Positions 9,401-17,671 of a stretch of DNA of 64,000 bases are shown here, piece by piece. The notes under the pieces are model-generated. The model saw only the letters and a list, made by a program, of their open reading frames with translations, searched no databases and was not told the DNA's origin. The position numbers were made by a program, and so were the translations under genes. The stretch is from Sphingomonas endophytica (GTDB lineage Bacteria; Pseudomonadota; Alphaproteobacteria; Sphingomonadales; Sphingomonadaceae): assembly GCF_014199415.1 (NCBI RefSeq), contig NZ_JACIJN010000001.1, positions 1-64,000 of the forward strand, given 5' to 3'. Every line of letters starts with the position of its first letter. Positions within the stretch are counted from its first letter, which is position 1.

Positions 9401-9702
9401 GCGAGCGGCTCGCCGAGCTGGGCAACGCGACCGCCGCCGCGCTGGAGGCGGGCATGACGCGCTTCCGCCCGGTGCTGATGACCGCGCTGGCAATGATCAT
9501 CGGCATGTTGCCGATGGCCCTGGGGCTCGGCGAGGGCGGTGAGCAGAATGCGCCGCTGGGCCGGGCGGTGATCGGCGGGTTGCTGGTCGCGACCTTCGCC
9601 ACGTTGATGTTCGTTCCCGTCATCTTCAGCCTCGTCCACCGTCGCCACGGCGCGACGCGCCCGGTGCGTGAGGCCAGCCATCTGGAGGAAGCCCATGTCT
9701 GA
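6499..9702 (+). CDS. RND efflux permease (inner-membrane pump)
   Basis: A 1067-residue proton-driven RND transporter in the AcrB/MdtB superfamily, the inner-membrane pump of a tripartite efflux system. It has TM1 (residues 10-30), two large periplasmic loops and the TM4 acid pair in GILVDDATVTIEN (Asp402, Asp403), equivalent to AcrB Asp407/Asp408. In the TM10 segment GVATANAILVV, the lysine of AcrB (Lys940) is replaced by Ala958, while the later FRPVLMTA segment keeps the arginine and threonine. The start at 6499 gives the expected N-terminus (MIGIVRVALSRP); further upstream the frame is non-homologous. Its stop overlaps the adaptor start by 8 bases. The exported substrate is unknown. Confidence 0.96.
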   Translation: MIGIVRVALSRPLTFIVMAILIAIVGVLAAIRTPVDIFPDIKVPVIATAWQYAGLSPDEMSGRIITPFERVLTTTVNDIDHIESQSLPGIGVVKIYFQPGADIRTATAQVTSVSQTVLKQLPPGITPPLVLNYSASTVPIVQLALSGKGLSEGQMFDLASNQVRPGLVTVPGAAIPYPSGGRQRQIQIDLDPDALQSKGLSAQDVGNAIAAQNQINPAGFAKIGGFQYSVRLNNAPGSIEELNSIPVKVVDGATIYMRDVAHVRDGSAPQTNVVHVDGSRSVIMTVLKNGATSTLAIVQGIKDALPKIQETLPSTLKIVPIGDQSLFVRAAVEGVVKEGLIAAALTSLMILLFLGSWRSTVIIAISIPLAILSAIIGLAVTGNTLNTMTLGGLSLAVGILVDDATVTIENINWHLEQGKPVHRAILDGAAQIVTPAFVSLLCICIVFVPMFFLPGVAGFLFVPLALAVVFAMIASFILSRTLVPTMAMYLLRPHGAGDDHDQHSAGSPMSRNPLVRFQRGFEARFERFRTGYGAMLERVLAVPKGFVIGFLAVVLLSFGLVPFLGQNFFPSVDAGQIAMHVRAPVGSRIEQTSAEFDRIQRRIRQIIPADELVSMVDNIGLPVSSINTTYNNSGTVGPQDGDVLIQLSHDHRPTEDYVRRLREQLPRDFPGATFSFLPADITSQILNFGAPAPIDIQITGKDAAANAAYAQKIMRRIARIPGLADARIQQSARYPQLNVAVDRSRIGQYGLTERDVTTSLASSLAGTQQTAPVFFLNPDNGVSYPVVAQAPEYRVGSMSDLSSIPVTGTSGRSQVLGGLGTIVRGNAPAVVSHYNIAPVVDIFATPAGRDLGAVSDDIQRVLDDLKAEAPKGATVTMRGQFATMKSAFSGLGYGLLGAIVLIYLLIVVNFQSWLDPFVIITALPGALAGIIWMLFTTGTTLSVPALTGAIMCMGVATANAILVVSFARERLAELGNATAAALEAGMTRFRPVLMTALAMIIGMLPMALGLGEGGEQNAPLGRAVIGGLLVATFATLMFVPVIFSLVHRRHGATRPVREASHLEEAHV

Positions 9703-10864
9703 GGCGTCGACCGACGCGCCGCCGCCCGCGTCATCCCGTTCGCTGCGCACGGCGGGGATCGCCGCGGCGGTGATCGCGGTCGGCGTGGTCAGCGTGGGGA
9801 TCGCCACGCGTTCGCGCACCGAAAGTCGGCTCGCCGACTGGACCGCCGCGCAGGCGACCCCGACCGTCGCGGTGATCCGGCCCAAGCCGGCGGCGGCGAC
9901 CGGCGCGCTGACGCTGCCGGCGACGTTGCAGGCGCTCAACAGCGCGCCGATCTTCGCGCGGACCAGCGGCTATGTCCGCAAATGGTATGTGGACATCGGC
10001 GATCCGGTCCGCGCCGGGCAGACGCTGGCGGTTCTGGACGCGCCGGAGATCGACCAGCAACTGGTCGCCGCGCGCGCCGATCTGGAGACCGCGCGCGCCA
10101 ACCAGCAACTCGCCGCCTCGACCGCCGCCCGCTGGCGCAACATGCTCGCCAAGGATGCGGTATCGAAGCAGGAGACCGACGAGAAGGTCGGCGACCTCGC
10201 CGCCAAGACCGCCGTCGCCAATGCCGCGCGCGCCAATGTCGCGCGGCTGACCTATACGCAGGGCTTCACGCGGCTGGTCGCGCCGTTCGCCGGCGTGGTG
10301 ACCAGCCGCTCGACCGATATCGGCGCGCTCGTCACCGCGGGCACCGCCGCGTCGACGCCGTTGTTCACCGTCTCCGACGTGCGGCGGATGCGCGCCTATA
10401 TCCGCGTGCCACAGAATTATTCGGCGCAGATCCATCCCGGTATGCACGTCGCGCTGACGCTGCCCGAATATTCCGGCCGCACCTTCGATGCGACGCTGAC
10501 CCGTTCTGCCGGGGCGGTGGATCAGGCGTCGGGCACGGTGCTGGTGCAGGTCGAGGCCGCCAACCCCGATCGCGCGCTAAAGCCGGGCGCCTATGCGCAG
10601 GCGAGCTTCCCGGTCGCGGGCGCGAGCGGCGCGGTGGCCTTGCCCGCCAGTGCGTTGATCGTCGGCGAGAAGGGCACGCAGGTCGCGCTCGCCGGCAGCG
10701 ACGGCAAGGCGCATTTGCGCACGATCCGGATCGCGCAGGACCACGGCAACACCGTCGAGGTCAGCGCGGGCGTCAGCGCCGCCGATCGCGTCATCGACAA
10801 CCCGCCCGACTCGCTGGCCGACGGCGACCGGGTGCAGGTGCAGAACGCGAAGGCCGAACGGTGA
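9695..10864 (+). CDS. RND periplasmic adaptor (membrane fusion protein)
   Basis: A 389-residue HlyD/AcrA-type adaptor that bridges the pump and the outer-membrane channel. After an N-terminal membrane anchor (about residues 14-35) comes a lipoyl half-motif (SGYVRKWYVDIGDPVRAGQ), a short alpha-hairpin, the second lipoyl half (FAGVVTSRSTDIGALV) and beta-barrel segments. The gene starts inside the end of the permease gene and its stop overlaps the next start (GTGA), so the three genes are translationally coupled. Confidence 0.94.
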   Translation: MSEASTDAPPPASSRSLRTAGIAAAVIAVGVVSVGIATRSRTESRLADWTAAQATPTVAVIRPKPAAATGALTLPATLQALNSAPIFARTSGYVRKWYVDIGDPVRAGQTLAVLDAPEIDQQLVAARADLETARANQQLAASTAARWRNMLAKDAVSKQETDEKVGDLAAKTAVANAARANVARLTYTQGFTRLVAPFAGVVTSRSTDIGALVTAGTAASTPLFTVSDVRRMRAYIRVPQNYSAQIHPGMHVALTLPEYSGRTFDATLTRSAGAVDQASGTVLVQVEAANPDRALKPGAYAQASFPVAGASGAVALPASALIVGEKGTQVALAGSDGKAHLRTIRIAQDHGNTVEVSAGVSAADRVIDNPPDSLADGDRVQVQNAKAER

Positions 10865-12279
10865 GCGGGCTGCGTCGTCGCCCGCAGGGGGCGGGGCGGG
10901 GCGCCGCGCTGGCGATGCTGCTCGCCACCGCCGCCTGTTCCGCCGCGCCCGACTACGTCCGCCCCCGCACCGCGGCGCCGGCGGCGTACAAGGAGGCAGC
11001 GGGCTGGCAGGCGGCCGGCACCCATCCCGCTCCGCCGGGCCGGTGGTGGGAGGTCTTCGCCGATCCGGTGCTCACCGGGCTGGAGGACCGGGTCGTGGCC
11101 GGGAACCAGGACCTCGCGGTTGCCGCGGCGCGCTACGAGCAGGCGCGCGCGCTCGCGCGGCAGGCGCGGGCCGACCGCTTTCCGCAGGTCGGCGTCTCGG
11201 CGGACGTCAGCCGCGACCGCGTCTCGGACGGGCGGCCGCTCGCACCCGGCGGCGCGGCCCCCTATACGGTCGGGACGGTTGGGGCGTCGCTCGCCTATGA
11301 GCTGGACCTGTTCGGGCGGGTGCGCAATTCAGTACGCGCCAGCACTGCCGATGCCGCCGCCAGCGCGGCGGACGTCGCCGCGGTTACGCTCGGGCTGCAG
11401 GCGCAACTCGCCGGCATCTATTTCGACATGCGCGGGCTCGACGCGCGGATCGTGCTGCTGCGTCAGACGGTCGCGGCGAACGAGCGCGCCTATCAGCTCA
11501 CCGACACCCGCCACAGCGGCGGGATCGCCTCGGGGATCGACGTCAGCCGCGCGCAGACCTTGCTGTCGAGCGCGCGCGCCGAACTGTCGGCGGTCGGGGT
11601 CGCACGGCAACGCGACGAACATGCGATCGCGGTATTGCTCGGCGAGCTGCCGTCGACCTTCGCGCTGGCGGTCGACGATCGGCAACTTGCGCCGCCGCCG
11701 ATCCCGGCCGGGCTGCCGTCGACCTTGCTAGAACGCCGCCCCGACATCGCCGCGGCCGAGCGGCGGGTGGCCGCCGCCAATGCGCGGATCGGTGTGGCGC
11801 GCTCGGCGCTGTTCCCGAGCGTCACGCTCGGCGCGGCGGGCGGGTTCGAGGCGGCGCGCGGCTCGCTGCTCAGCGCGTCGAACGGCTTCTGGGCGCTGGG
11901 GCCGCTCTCCGCGGCGCTGGCGATCTTCGACGGCGGGCGGCGAAGGGCGGGGGTGCAGCGCGCACGCGGGGAATATGACGAGGCGGCGGCGTCCTATCGG
12001 CAGACCGTGCTCACCGCGTTCCGCGAGGTGGAGGATGCGCTCGCCAGCCAGCGGCTGCTTGCCGCGCAGGAGCGCGACCAGCGCACCGCTGCCGATGCCG
12101 CGGAACATACCCGCGAGCTGGCGCTGATCCGCTACCGCGACGGTGCGTCGGATTATCTCGAGGTGGTCAGCGCCCAGACGGCGGCGCTTGATGCGCAGCG
12201 TGCGCTGCTGACGGTGCGCAGCGAGCAATTGCAGACCGCGACCGACCTGATCCGCGCGCTCGGCGGATCGGCCGGCTAG
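10861..12279 (+). CDS. Outer-membrane efflux channel lipoprotein (NodT/OprM type)
   Basis: A 472-residue TolC-superfamily channel, third component of the efflux system. The GTG start at 10861 overlaps the adaptor stop and yields a lipoprotein signal with cysteine in TAACSAAPDY, followed by the typical PDYVRP segment and two OEP repeats (about residues 60-260 and 270-465). The frame remains open upstream through the adaptor gene, but that part is only its shadow. It is the last gene of the operon; a hairpin-rich gap follows. Confidence 0.94.
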   Translation: MSGLRRRPQGAGRGAALAMLLATAACSAAPDYVRPRTAAPAAYKEAAGWQAAGTHPAPPGRWWEVFADPVLTGLEDRVVAGNQDLAVAAARYEQARALARQARADRFPQVGVSADVSRDRVSDGRPLAPGGAAPYTVGTVGASLAYELDLFGRVRNSVRASTADAAASAADVAAVTLGLQAQLAGIYFDMRGLDARIVLLRQTVAANERAYQLTDTRHSGGIASGIDVSRAQTLLSSARAELSAVGVARQRDEHAIAVLLGELPSTFALAVDDRQLAPPPIPAGLPSTLLERRPDIAAAERRVAAANARIGVARSALFPSVTLGAAGGFEAARGSLLSASNGFWALGPLSAALAIFDGGRRRAGVQRARGEYDEAAASYRQTVLTAFREVEDALASQRLLAAQERDQRTAADAAEHTRELALIRYRDGASDYLEVVSAQTAALDAQRALLTVRSEQLQTATDLIRALGGSAG

Positions 12280-12301
12280 AGTTCGATCCGTTTACGTGGA
12301 A

Positions 12302-12383
12302 GCGGCACCGGCCCGTTCCACCACCCGGCCGCTTAATCGGGCTATGCGATGGGCGGTCGGGTGGAGGAGCGGGCTGGTGCCGC
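12302..12383. repeat. Long imperfect inverted repeat between convergent genes
   Basis: Arms 12302-12327 and 12358-12383 match at about 23 of 26 positions in inverse orientation (ends GCGGCACC and GGTGCCGC), with a 30-nt loop. It lies just after the efflux operon and before the 3' end of the convergent TonB receptor gene. It may act as a terminator or RNA-stabilising hairpin, but it lacks a T-tract. Confidence 0.6.
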
Positions 12384-12422
12384 CGCTGATTCAGCTTTGC
12401 CGGATCAAACTCCGGGAGCGAA

Positions 12423-12454
12423 CGCGCGGGGCAGGGTGTGCCCCGCCCCGCGCG
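12423..12454 (-). terminator. GC-rich hairpin after the ZnuD-like gene
   Basis: A 10-bp inverted repeat, CGCGCGGGGC / GCCCCGCGCG, with a 12-nt loop, beginning 8 bases beyond the stop codon of the minus-strand TonB receptor gene. The T-run is weak, so the terminator call rests on stem and position. Confidence 0.5.
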
Positions 12455-12462
12455 GCGCTGCG

Positions 12463-14466
12463 TCAGTTGGTGGCGATCCGCAGCGTCGCCATCAGCCGCC
12501 GACCCGGCATCACCACCTCGTCCTTGTTCAGCGCGGTGGCGAGCCGCTGCGTGTCGTTGGTCAGGTTCTGCCCCACGATCGCCAGCTCGACATTGGGGTG
12601 GCTGGCGAACGGGCGCAGCGCGAGTTGCCCGTCGAGCGCAACATAGCCCGAGGTGGCGGTGTCGAAGGCGCCGAACCGGTCCTGCCGCCCGGCGTAGATC
12701 AGGTTGAACCCGGCGTCGAGCTTCTCCCCGGTCCAGTTCAGCCCGCCGCCGATGCGATAGGGCGGGATGCGCGGCACGTTTCTGCCGTCGTCGAGCGTGG
12801 CACGCGTATAATCGGCGAGCAGGTTGAAGCGATAGACGCCGTGCGGGGTATGAACGAGGTCGTAGCTCGCCTCCCCCTCGACGCCGCGGAAGTGCGCGCC
12901 CTGCTGGCGATAGTTCAGCTCGCGCAGATCGCCGTCGCCGTCCAGCGCGCAGGAGCCGTCGTCGTCGCACCGGCGGCCGGTGAGATCGCCGTAGATATAG
13001 TTGCGAAACCAGCTGCTGTAGACGCTGCCGTCGAAGCGGAACCCGCCCGAGCGGATGCGCAGCGTGCCCTCCAGCGAATTGGCACGCTCGATCCGCAGAT
13101 CGGGATCGCCGGTCTCGAAGGTGTTCGGCCCGTCATGCCCGCCGCGCGCGAACAATTCGGTCAGCGCGGGCGCGCGGCCAGTGGTCGAGAAGGTCGCGCC
13201 GAGCTTGATCGCGGGCGACACGGTGTAGAGCGCGCCGATCGCGCCGCTGACCGGGGTGAAGTCGCGGACGGTCGCATCGCCGAAGCGCGGGGTGCCGTTC
13301 AGCCGTACCCGCTCGACGCGCCCGCTCGCTTCCAGATGGAGCCGGTCGGCGACCTGCGTGTCGGTGAACAGATAGCCGGCGACGCTCTCCATCGTCGCCG
13401 GGAACAGATAGGAACTGTCCTCCCCGACCGCCGAGAAGGCGCGGTGCTGATATTCGACACCCAGCGCCGAATTGGTCACCGGGCCGAGCGCGCCGAGCAG
13501 CACCTCGCCGCGGGCGTTATATTCCTTGTTGCGGAACGTGGTGTCGATCGTGCCGTCGGGCTTTTTCTCGTCGTGCGCGTAATTGGCGTAGCTGCCGTCG
13601 AGGTTGAAGCGCTGGAGGAATCCGCTGCCCAGCGCGATCGACGAGCGCGTCATCACCTTGGTCTGGCGCATGTCGATGAAGGTCGTGTCGCTGGGGATGC
13701 CGTATTGCGCGTCATATTGCGTGACCGCCGCGCCGACATGGCTGTCATGGTTGCTGCCGAAGAAGTACGAACCGCCCACCGATCCGCCGTAACCGCGGAA
13801 GAAGGAATTTTGCTGGACGCCGGTCGGCGTGTCGTAATCGCCGGCGTGACGACCGAACGCATCGGCGTGGAGCGCGACGTCTCCGACCGCGACGTCGACC
13901 AGCCCAGCGCCCTGATACAGGTCCGATACCGTGCCATAGGTGCCGTTCAGCTCGGCGGACAGCGGCTTGTCGGGAAAGCTGGTGGGCACGCGGTTGTTGA
14001 GCACGTTGACGACCCCGCCGATCGCCTGGCTGCCGTAGCGGAGCGTGCCCGCGCCGCGTACCACCTCGATGCTGCGCGCCGCCAGCGGGTCGATCGGGAT
14101 GCCGTGATCGGGGCCGATGTCCGACACGTCGGAGCCGCTGGTCCCGTCCTCGAGCACGCGGACGCGGGTCGCGTCCATGCCGCGGATGATCGGGCGGCTG
14201 GCACCGGTCGCGAAGCCGGTCGCGGCGATCCCGGGCACCTTCGACAAGGCGTCGGCGATGCTGGCGCCGCCGCGGCGCAGGATGTCCTCGGCGTCGACCT
14301 TGGCGACGATCGCCGGCGTGTCGTCACGGTCGTGGCCGATCGGCGAGGCGGTGACGATGATGTCGCGGCGTGGATCGGGCGCGCCGGGGTCGGGCGCGGT
14401 CTGAGCGGCGACGGGTAAGGGAGCGGACGCGGCGAACGCCGCGCCTAGGAACAGAAGATAGCGCAT
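12463..14466 (-). CDS. TonB-dependent receptor, ZnuD-like (probable zinc uptake)
   Basis: A 667-residue outer-membrane receptor with a signal peptide ending at VAAQ, a plug domain (residues 35-150) and a 22-strand-type barrel ending in aromatic-poor RIATN. The plug has the ZnuD-family pattern ASRPIIRGMDATRVRVLEDG followed by DHGIPIDPLAARSIEVVRG and GGVVNVLNNRVP. ZnuD-family receptors import zinc across the outer membrane. An intracellular segment rich in Asp and Cys (RRCDDDGSC) could face metal. It lies downstream of a DUF2946 gene on the same strand, and a possible Zur site precedes both, supporting a metal role. Copper cannot be excluded. Confidence 0.85.
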   Translation of the reverse strand: MRYLLFLGAAFAASAPLPVAAQTAPDPGAPDPRRDIIVTASPIGHDRDDTPAIVAKVDAEDILRRGGASIADALSKVPGIAATGFATGASRPIIRGMDATRVRVLEDGTSGSDVSDIGPDHGIPIDPLAARSIEVVRGAGTLRYGSQAIGGVVNVLNNRVPTSFPDKPLSAELNGTYGTVSDLYQGAGLVDVAVGDVALHADAFGRHAGDYDTPTGVQQNSFFRGYGGSVGGSYFFGSNHDSHVGAAVTQYDAQYGIPSDTTFIDMRQTKVMTRSSIALGSGFLQRFNLDGSYANYAHDEKKPDGTIDTTFRNKEYNARGEVLLGALGPVTNSALGVEYQHRAFSAVGEDSSYLFPATMESVAGYLFTDTQVADRLHLEASGRVERVRLNGTPRFGDATVRDFTPVSGAIGALYTVSPAIKLGATFSTTGRAPALTELFARGGHDGPNTFETGDPDLRIERANSLEGTLRIRSGGFRFDGSVYSSWFRNYIYGDLTGRRCDDDGSCALDGDGDLRELNYRQQGAHFRGVEGEASYDLVHTPHGVYRFNLLADYTRATLDDGRNVPRIPPYRIGGGLNWTGEKLDAGFNLIYAGRQDRFGAFDTATSGYVALDGQLALRPFASHPNVELAIVGQNLTNDTQRLATALNKDEVVMPGRRLMATLRIATN

Positions 14467-14520
14467 GAAAATGTCTCCGGGTGTCTCCTGGCCCGCAGCG
14501 TCCGGGTGGACGGCGGGCCG

Positions 14521-14892
14521 TCAGCGGGGCGCAGGCGTGCCCGGCGGTGCGCGGCTCCGCCAGCCGTGCGCCAGCGACCGCCGCCTGTTCGCCCGGCGCG
14601 CGGTGCCCGTGACGACCATCACCGCCGCGAACGGCACGTGCCAGCCGGGCGGAGAAGGCAGCAGCAGCGCTTCGAGCGTCGTCGCCGCGCCACATAGCGC
14701 GCAGGGTTCGTCGAGCGCCGGGGCCGCGGTCTGGAGCTGCGCGCCGACGAACTGCGGGGCAGCATGATGATGCGCGCCGACCGCGATGCCGTCGCAGACC
14801 AGCGACCACAGGCACAGCAGCGCCAGCAGCAGCATGCCAGGGCGCTTCCGGCGCGGGAAGGTCGGGACACCGATCACTCGCCCGACCGACAC
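14521..14892 (-). CDS. DUF2946-like small metal-associated protein
   Basis: A 123-residue protein with one hydrophobic signal or anchor segment (about residues 19-38), a histidine cluster GAHHHAAP, a CALC motif (CxxC) and a C-terminal RSRAPPG segment, the pattern of the DUF2946 family. Such genes often sit beside TonB-dependent metal receptors; the histidines and paired cysteines suggest metal binding, but no biochemical role is established. It is the first gene of the minus-strand unit with the ZnuD-like receptor, 54 bases upstream of it. Confidence 0.68.
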   Translation of the reverse strand: MSVGRVIGVPTFPRRKRPGMLLLALLCLWSLVCDGIAVGAHHHAAPQFVGAQLQTAAPALDEPCALCGAATTLEALLLPSPPGWHVPFAAVMVVTGTARRANRRRSLAHGWRSRAPPGTPAPR

Positions 14893-14918
14893 GTTCGCGC
14901 CTTTCTAAACGCTGAACA

Positions 14919-14938
14919 TGTGACGGGATATCATTACA
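14919..14938 (-). promoter_or_regulatory. Candidate Zur-type operator
   Basis: An imperfect 20-bp dyad centred on GATATC; on the minus strand it reads TGTAATGATATCCCGTCACA. Outer TGT/ACA ends and an AT-rich core resemble alphaproteobacterial zinc-uptake-regulator boxes. It lies 27-46 bases upstream of the DUF2946 start. Only 6 of 10 half-site positions match, so this is tentative. Confidence 0.4.
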
Positions 14939-15038
14939 AGTTGGTCATGAACGATGGTGCCGTCCCTCGGCCGGTCCGTCAGCGTTCATGTCGCGATCTG
15001 CGCGAGCCGGCGCGGACCGCACGAGCGGCCCGATGCGA

Positions 15039-15668
15039 TCACGTCGCCGGCGCGACGCCATTGTCGACCGGCGCGTCCTCCGCCGGCGGCGGTGCCGCCG
15101 GCAATGCGACATGCACCTCGACGCGCCGGTTCTTCTTGCGCGCTTCCGGATCGTCGCTGCCGTCCGGGTGCGCGTTGGGAACCAGCGGTGTGGTCTCGCC
15201 GAGCGCGATCACGGTCAGCCGGTCCGGTGCGATGCCCTTGGCGACGAGATAGTCGCGCACCGCTTCGGCGCGCTTGCGGGAGGAGCGCAGGTTGACGCGG
15301 TCGCTGCCGCGCGTGTCGCTATGGCCACGCACCGTCAGCGCGCCGCCCGCCTCCACCAGCGGGTTCGTCGCCAGTTCGTCGAGCGCCCGCCGGGCAGCGT
15401 CGGTCAACGTGTCGCCGCCTTCGTCGAAGGCGATGATTCGATCCACCGGCTGCAACGGAGGCGCTCCGGGGGCGGGCTCGACCACCTCCGGGCGCAGGAT
15501 CGACTTGGTCGGCGCTTCGGTGTTCGTCTCGACCGCGGGGGTCTCGACGACGCGTTCGTTGACGGCCGTGTCGTTGGCGGAGGGCTGGTCGGGCGGGGAG
15601 GAGCAAGCCGCGAGAGCCACGCACAAGACGACGATCGCCGGGCCGCTTGCTTGCTTCGTCACGGTCAT
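15039..15668 (-). CDS. OmpA-family lipoprotein
   Basis: A 209-residue protein with a lipoprotein signal (LAACSS), a disordered acidic linker (residues 25-75), and a C-terminal OmpA domain that binds peptidoglycan. The domain shows the signature VRGHSDTRGSDRVNLRSSRKRAEAVRDYL in overlapping parts (for example RGHSDTRGSD) and RRVEVHV at the end. It tethers outer membrane to cell wall. Its start codon overlaps the stop of the antiporter gene by 4 bases (15665-15668), so it is the second gene of a coupled pair. Confidence 0.9.
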   Translation of the reverse strand: MTVTKQASGPAIVVLCVALAACSSPPDQPSANDTAVNERVVETPAVETNTEAPTKSILRPEVVEPAPGAPPLQPVDRIIAFDEGGDTLTDAARRALDELATNPLVEAGGALTVRGHSDTRGSDRVNLRSSRKRAEAVRDYLVAKGIAPDRLTVIALGETTPLVPNAHPDGSDDPEARKKNRRVEVHVALPAAPPPAEDAPVDNGVAPAT

Positions 15669-17482
15669 TCACCCACCTCCTGCTGCACGCGGCGCGCGCC
15701 GGATGGCGGCCCGAAACTGATGATCGTATCGCCCGACTGCGGCGTCGGTCGGCTGGCGTGCGAGAAGAAGCGCAACGGTCCGCCCTTGCGCAACAACAGC
15801 AGCATGTCCGCCTCGTCCGCCATCCCGGCCCGCGCGGTGTCGAAGTCGAACTTGTCAGTGATCCGTGTCTTGCGGAACGCCCAGCCGTCGGCGAGCCGCC
15901 GCACGATTTCCTCGACGCCGTGCCCGCTGGTGAACAGCGCGCGTCCGCGCAGCGAGGCGGGCAGCGCCTTGGCGTCGTCGTCGTGCGCGCCCCCACCGAG
16001 CTGATAGACGTTGTCGCGGCCGATCTCCGGAGCGAATTCGTTGCAGACCAGCGCGTTATAGGCTTCGTTGTCGGTCGTGGCGATCAACACCTCATATTGC
16101 GACAGGTCGAGGCGATCCTCAGTCGCCTCCGCGAGGATCTCGCCATGGTAGGTCGGCAGCCCCACGCGCCGCGCCGGCGCGAGCCGTTGCCAGCTCGTGT
16201 CGCAGATCGTGACCGGCACATCGAGCTGGCGCAGCTGCGCCGCCAGCGCATTGCTCCACGGCGTCGCGCCGACGATCAGCAGCCCGCGCTGCGTCGCGCC
16301 GGTCACCTTGAGCAACCGCGCGACCGGGCCGATCGAGAAGCCGTGCGCGAGGATCGTTGCCACGACGACCGCGAACGACAGAGTGACGAGGATCGAACCG
16401 TCCTCATAGCCGAGGTTGCCGAGCCGCAGCGCGAACAGTCCCGAAATCGCGACCGCGACGATACCGCGCGGCGCGATCCAGGCGACGAGCAGCCGCTCGT
16501 TCCATGGCACGCGCGTGAAGGCGAGGCTGAGCAGCACCGTCGCGGGGCGGACGAGGAACAGCAAGGCAAATAAGAAGGCGAGGAAGCGCCACTCGAAACG
16601 CTCCAGCACGCCGAGGTTCAGCGTCGCGGACAGCAGCACGAACACTCCCGAGATGAGCAGAACGGTGACATTCTCCTTGAACGGGTGGATGTCGCGCAAC
16701 GAGTCGAGCCGCATATTGGCCAGCGCGATCCCCATCACCGTCACCGCGAGCAGCCCGGTTTCCTGCTGGATGAGGTTCGACACCACGAAGGTCGCGATGA
16801 CGGCGACCAGCAGCACCGGCGCCTTGAGATATTCCGGTACGTGACCGCGCGGGAAGGCCCAGCCGATCGCGCGGGCGGCGCCGAAGCCGATCAGCCCGGC
16901 GACGATGCTCGCGGCGAGCAATGACCCGAGCAGCGCCGGGATCGTGACGCCCTCGCCGGCGCGGCGCAGATATTCGAAGGTGATGACGCCGCACAGCGCG
17001 CCGATCGGATCGTTGACGATCGCTTCCCACTTGAGGATCGCACGCGGGCGGGCGGCGATGTTGGTCTGCCGCAGCAGCGGGAGCACGACGGTCGGCCCGG
17101 TGACCACCAGAATGCCCGCGAACAGGATCGCGACCGGCCACACCAGCCCGCCGACGTAATAACAGGCCAGCGCGCCGAGCAGCCACCCGATCGGCACGCC
17201 GACGAACAGCAAACGCGCCACCGCACCGTCGGTACGGCGCAGTTCACGGAAGTTGAGGCTGAGCCCGCCCTCGAAGAGGATGATCGCGACCGCGACCGAC
17301 ACCAACGGTTCGAGCAGGTCGCCGAAGGTGCGGTGCGGGTCGATCAGGCCGAGCACCGGGCCGGCGATCACGCCCGCGACCAGCATCAACGCGATGGCCG
17401 GCCAGCCGGTCCGCCACGCGATCCACTGCGCGCCGATCCCCAGCGCGCCGATCAGCGCGATGACGAGAGCTTGTTGTTCCAT
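15665..17482 (-). CDS. Cation/proton antiporter with C-terminal TrkA-type domains
   Basis: A 605-residue CPA1-type Na+/H+ or K+/H+ antiporter. About twelve membrane segments fill residues 5-400, with the motif VNDPIGAL in the ion-binding region and WIAPRGIVAVAISG in a later helix. The remaining part begins with a Rossmann-like fold (GLLIVGATPWSNALAAQL) of the TrkA-N type and ends with a TrkA-C-like segment (DTIISFG), suggesting control by nucleotide. The gene is divergent from the oxidoreductase gene at 17672. Which cation it moves cannot be told. Confidence 0.9.
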   Translation of the reverse strand: MEQQALVIALIGALGIGAQWIAWRTGWPAIALMLVAGVIAGPVLGLIDPHRTFGDLLEPLVSVAVAIILFEGGLSLNFRELRRTDGAVARLLFVGVPIGWLLGALACYYVGGLVWPVAILFAGILVVTGPTVVLPLLRQTNIAARPRAILKWEAIVNDPIGALCGVITFEYLRRAGEGVTIPALLGSLLAASIVAGLIGFGAARAIGWAFPRGHVPEYLKAPVLLVAVIATFVVSNLIQQETGLLAVTVMGIALANMRLDSLRDIHPFKENVTVLLISGVFVLLSATLNLGVLERFEWRFLAFLFALLFLVRPATVLLSLAFTRVPWNERLLVAWIAPRGIVAVAISGLFALRLGNLGYEDGSILVTLSFAVVVATILAHGFSIGPVARLLKVTGATQRGLLIVGATPWSNALAAQLRQLDVPVTICDTSWQRLAPARRVGLPTYHGEILAEATEDRLDLSQYEVLIATTDNEAYNALVCNEFAPEIGRDNVYQLGGGAHDDDAKALPASLRGRALFTSGHGVEEIVRRLADGWAFRKTRITDKFDFDTARAGMADEADMLLLLRKGGPLRFFSHASRPTPQSGDTIISFGPPSGARRVQQEVGE

Positions 17483-17671
17483 AACGTGGCATACGCCTCA
17501 GGCCGTCGAAAGAACCGAGCGACCTAGCAGCAGGACCGACTTTGATGCCAGCCGCTTGTGCGTCGCCGCGACGAGGAGGGCGGGCCGCAGGCGTAACGAC
17601 CGGATTGGCATGGAACAATTCCGCGGTCTGGGGCGGTTGCGGCTCTCGTTGAACGACAGGCGGAATTATCG

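Noticed and set aside
9982..10860. A long N-terminal extension of the outer-membrane channel protein
   Set aside because: The in-frame upstream part lies within the adaptor gene and is its shadow; the lipoprotein signal starts at GTG 10861.
12349..14418. A 689-codon open frame opposite the ZnuD-like receptor
   Set aside because: Antisense shadow of a well-supported TonB receptor; no signal peptide or domain.
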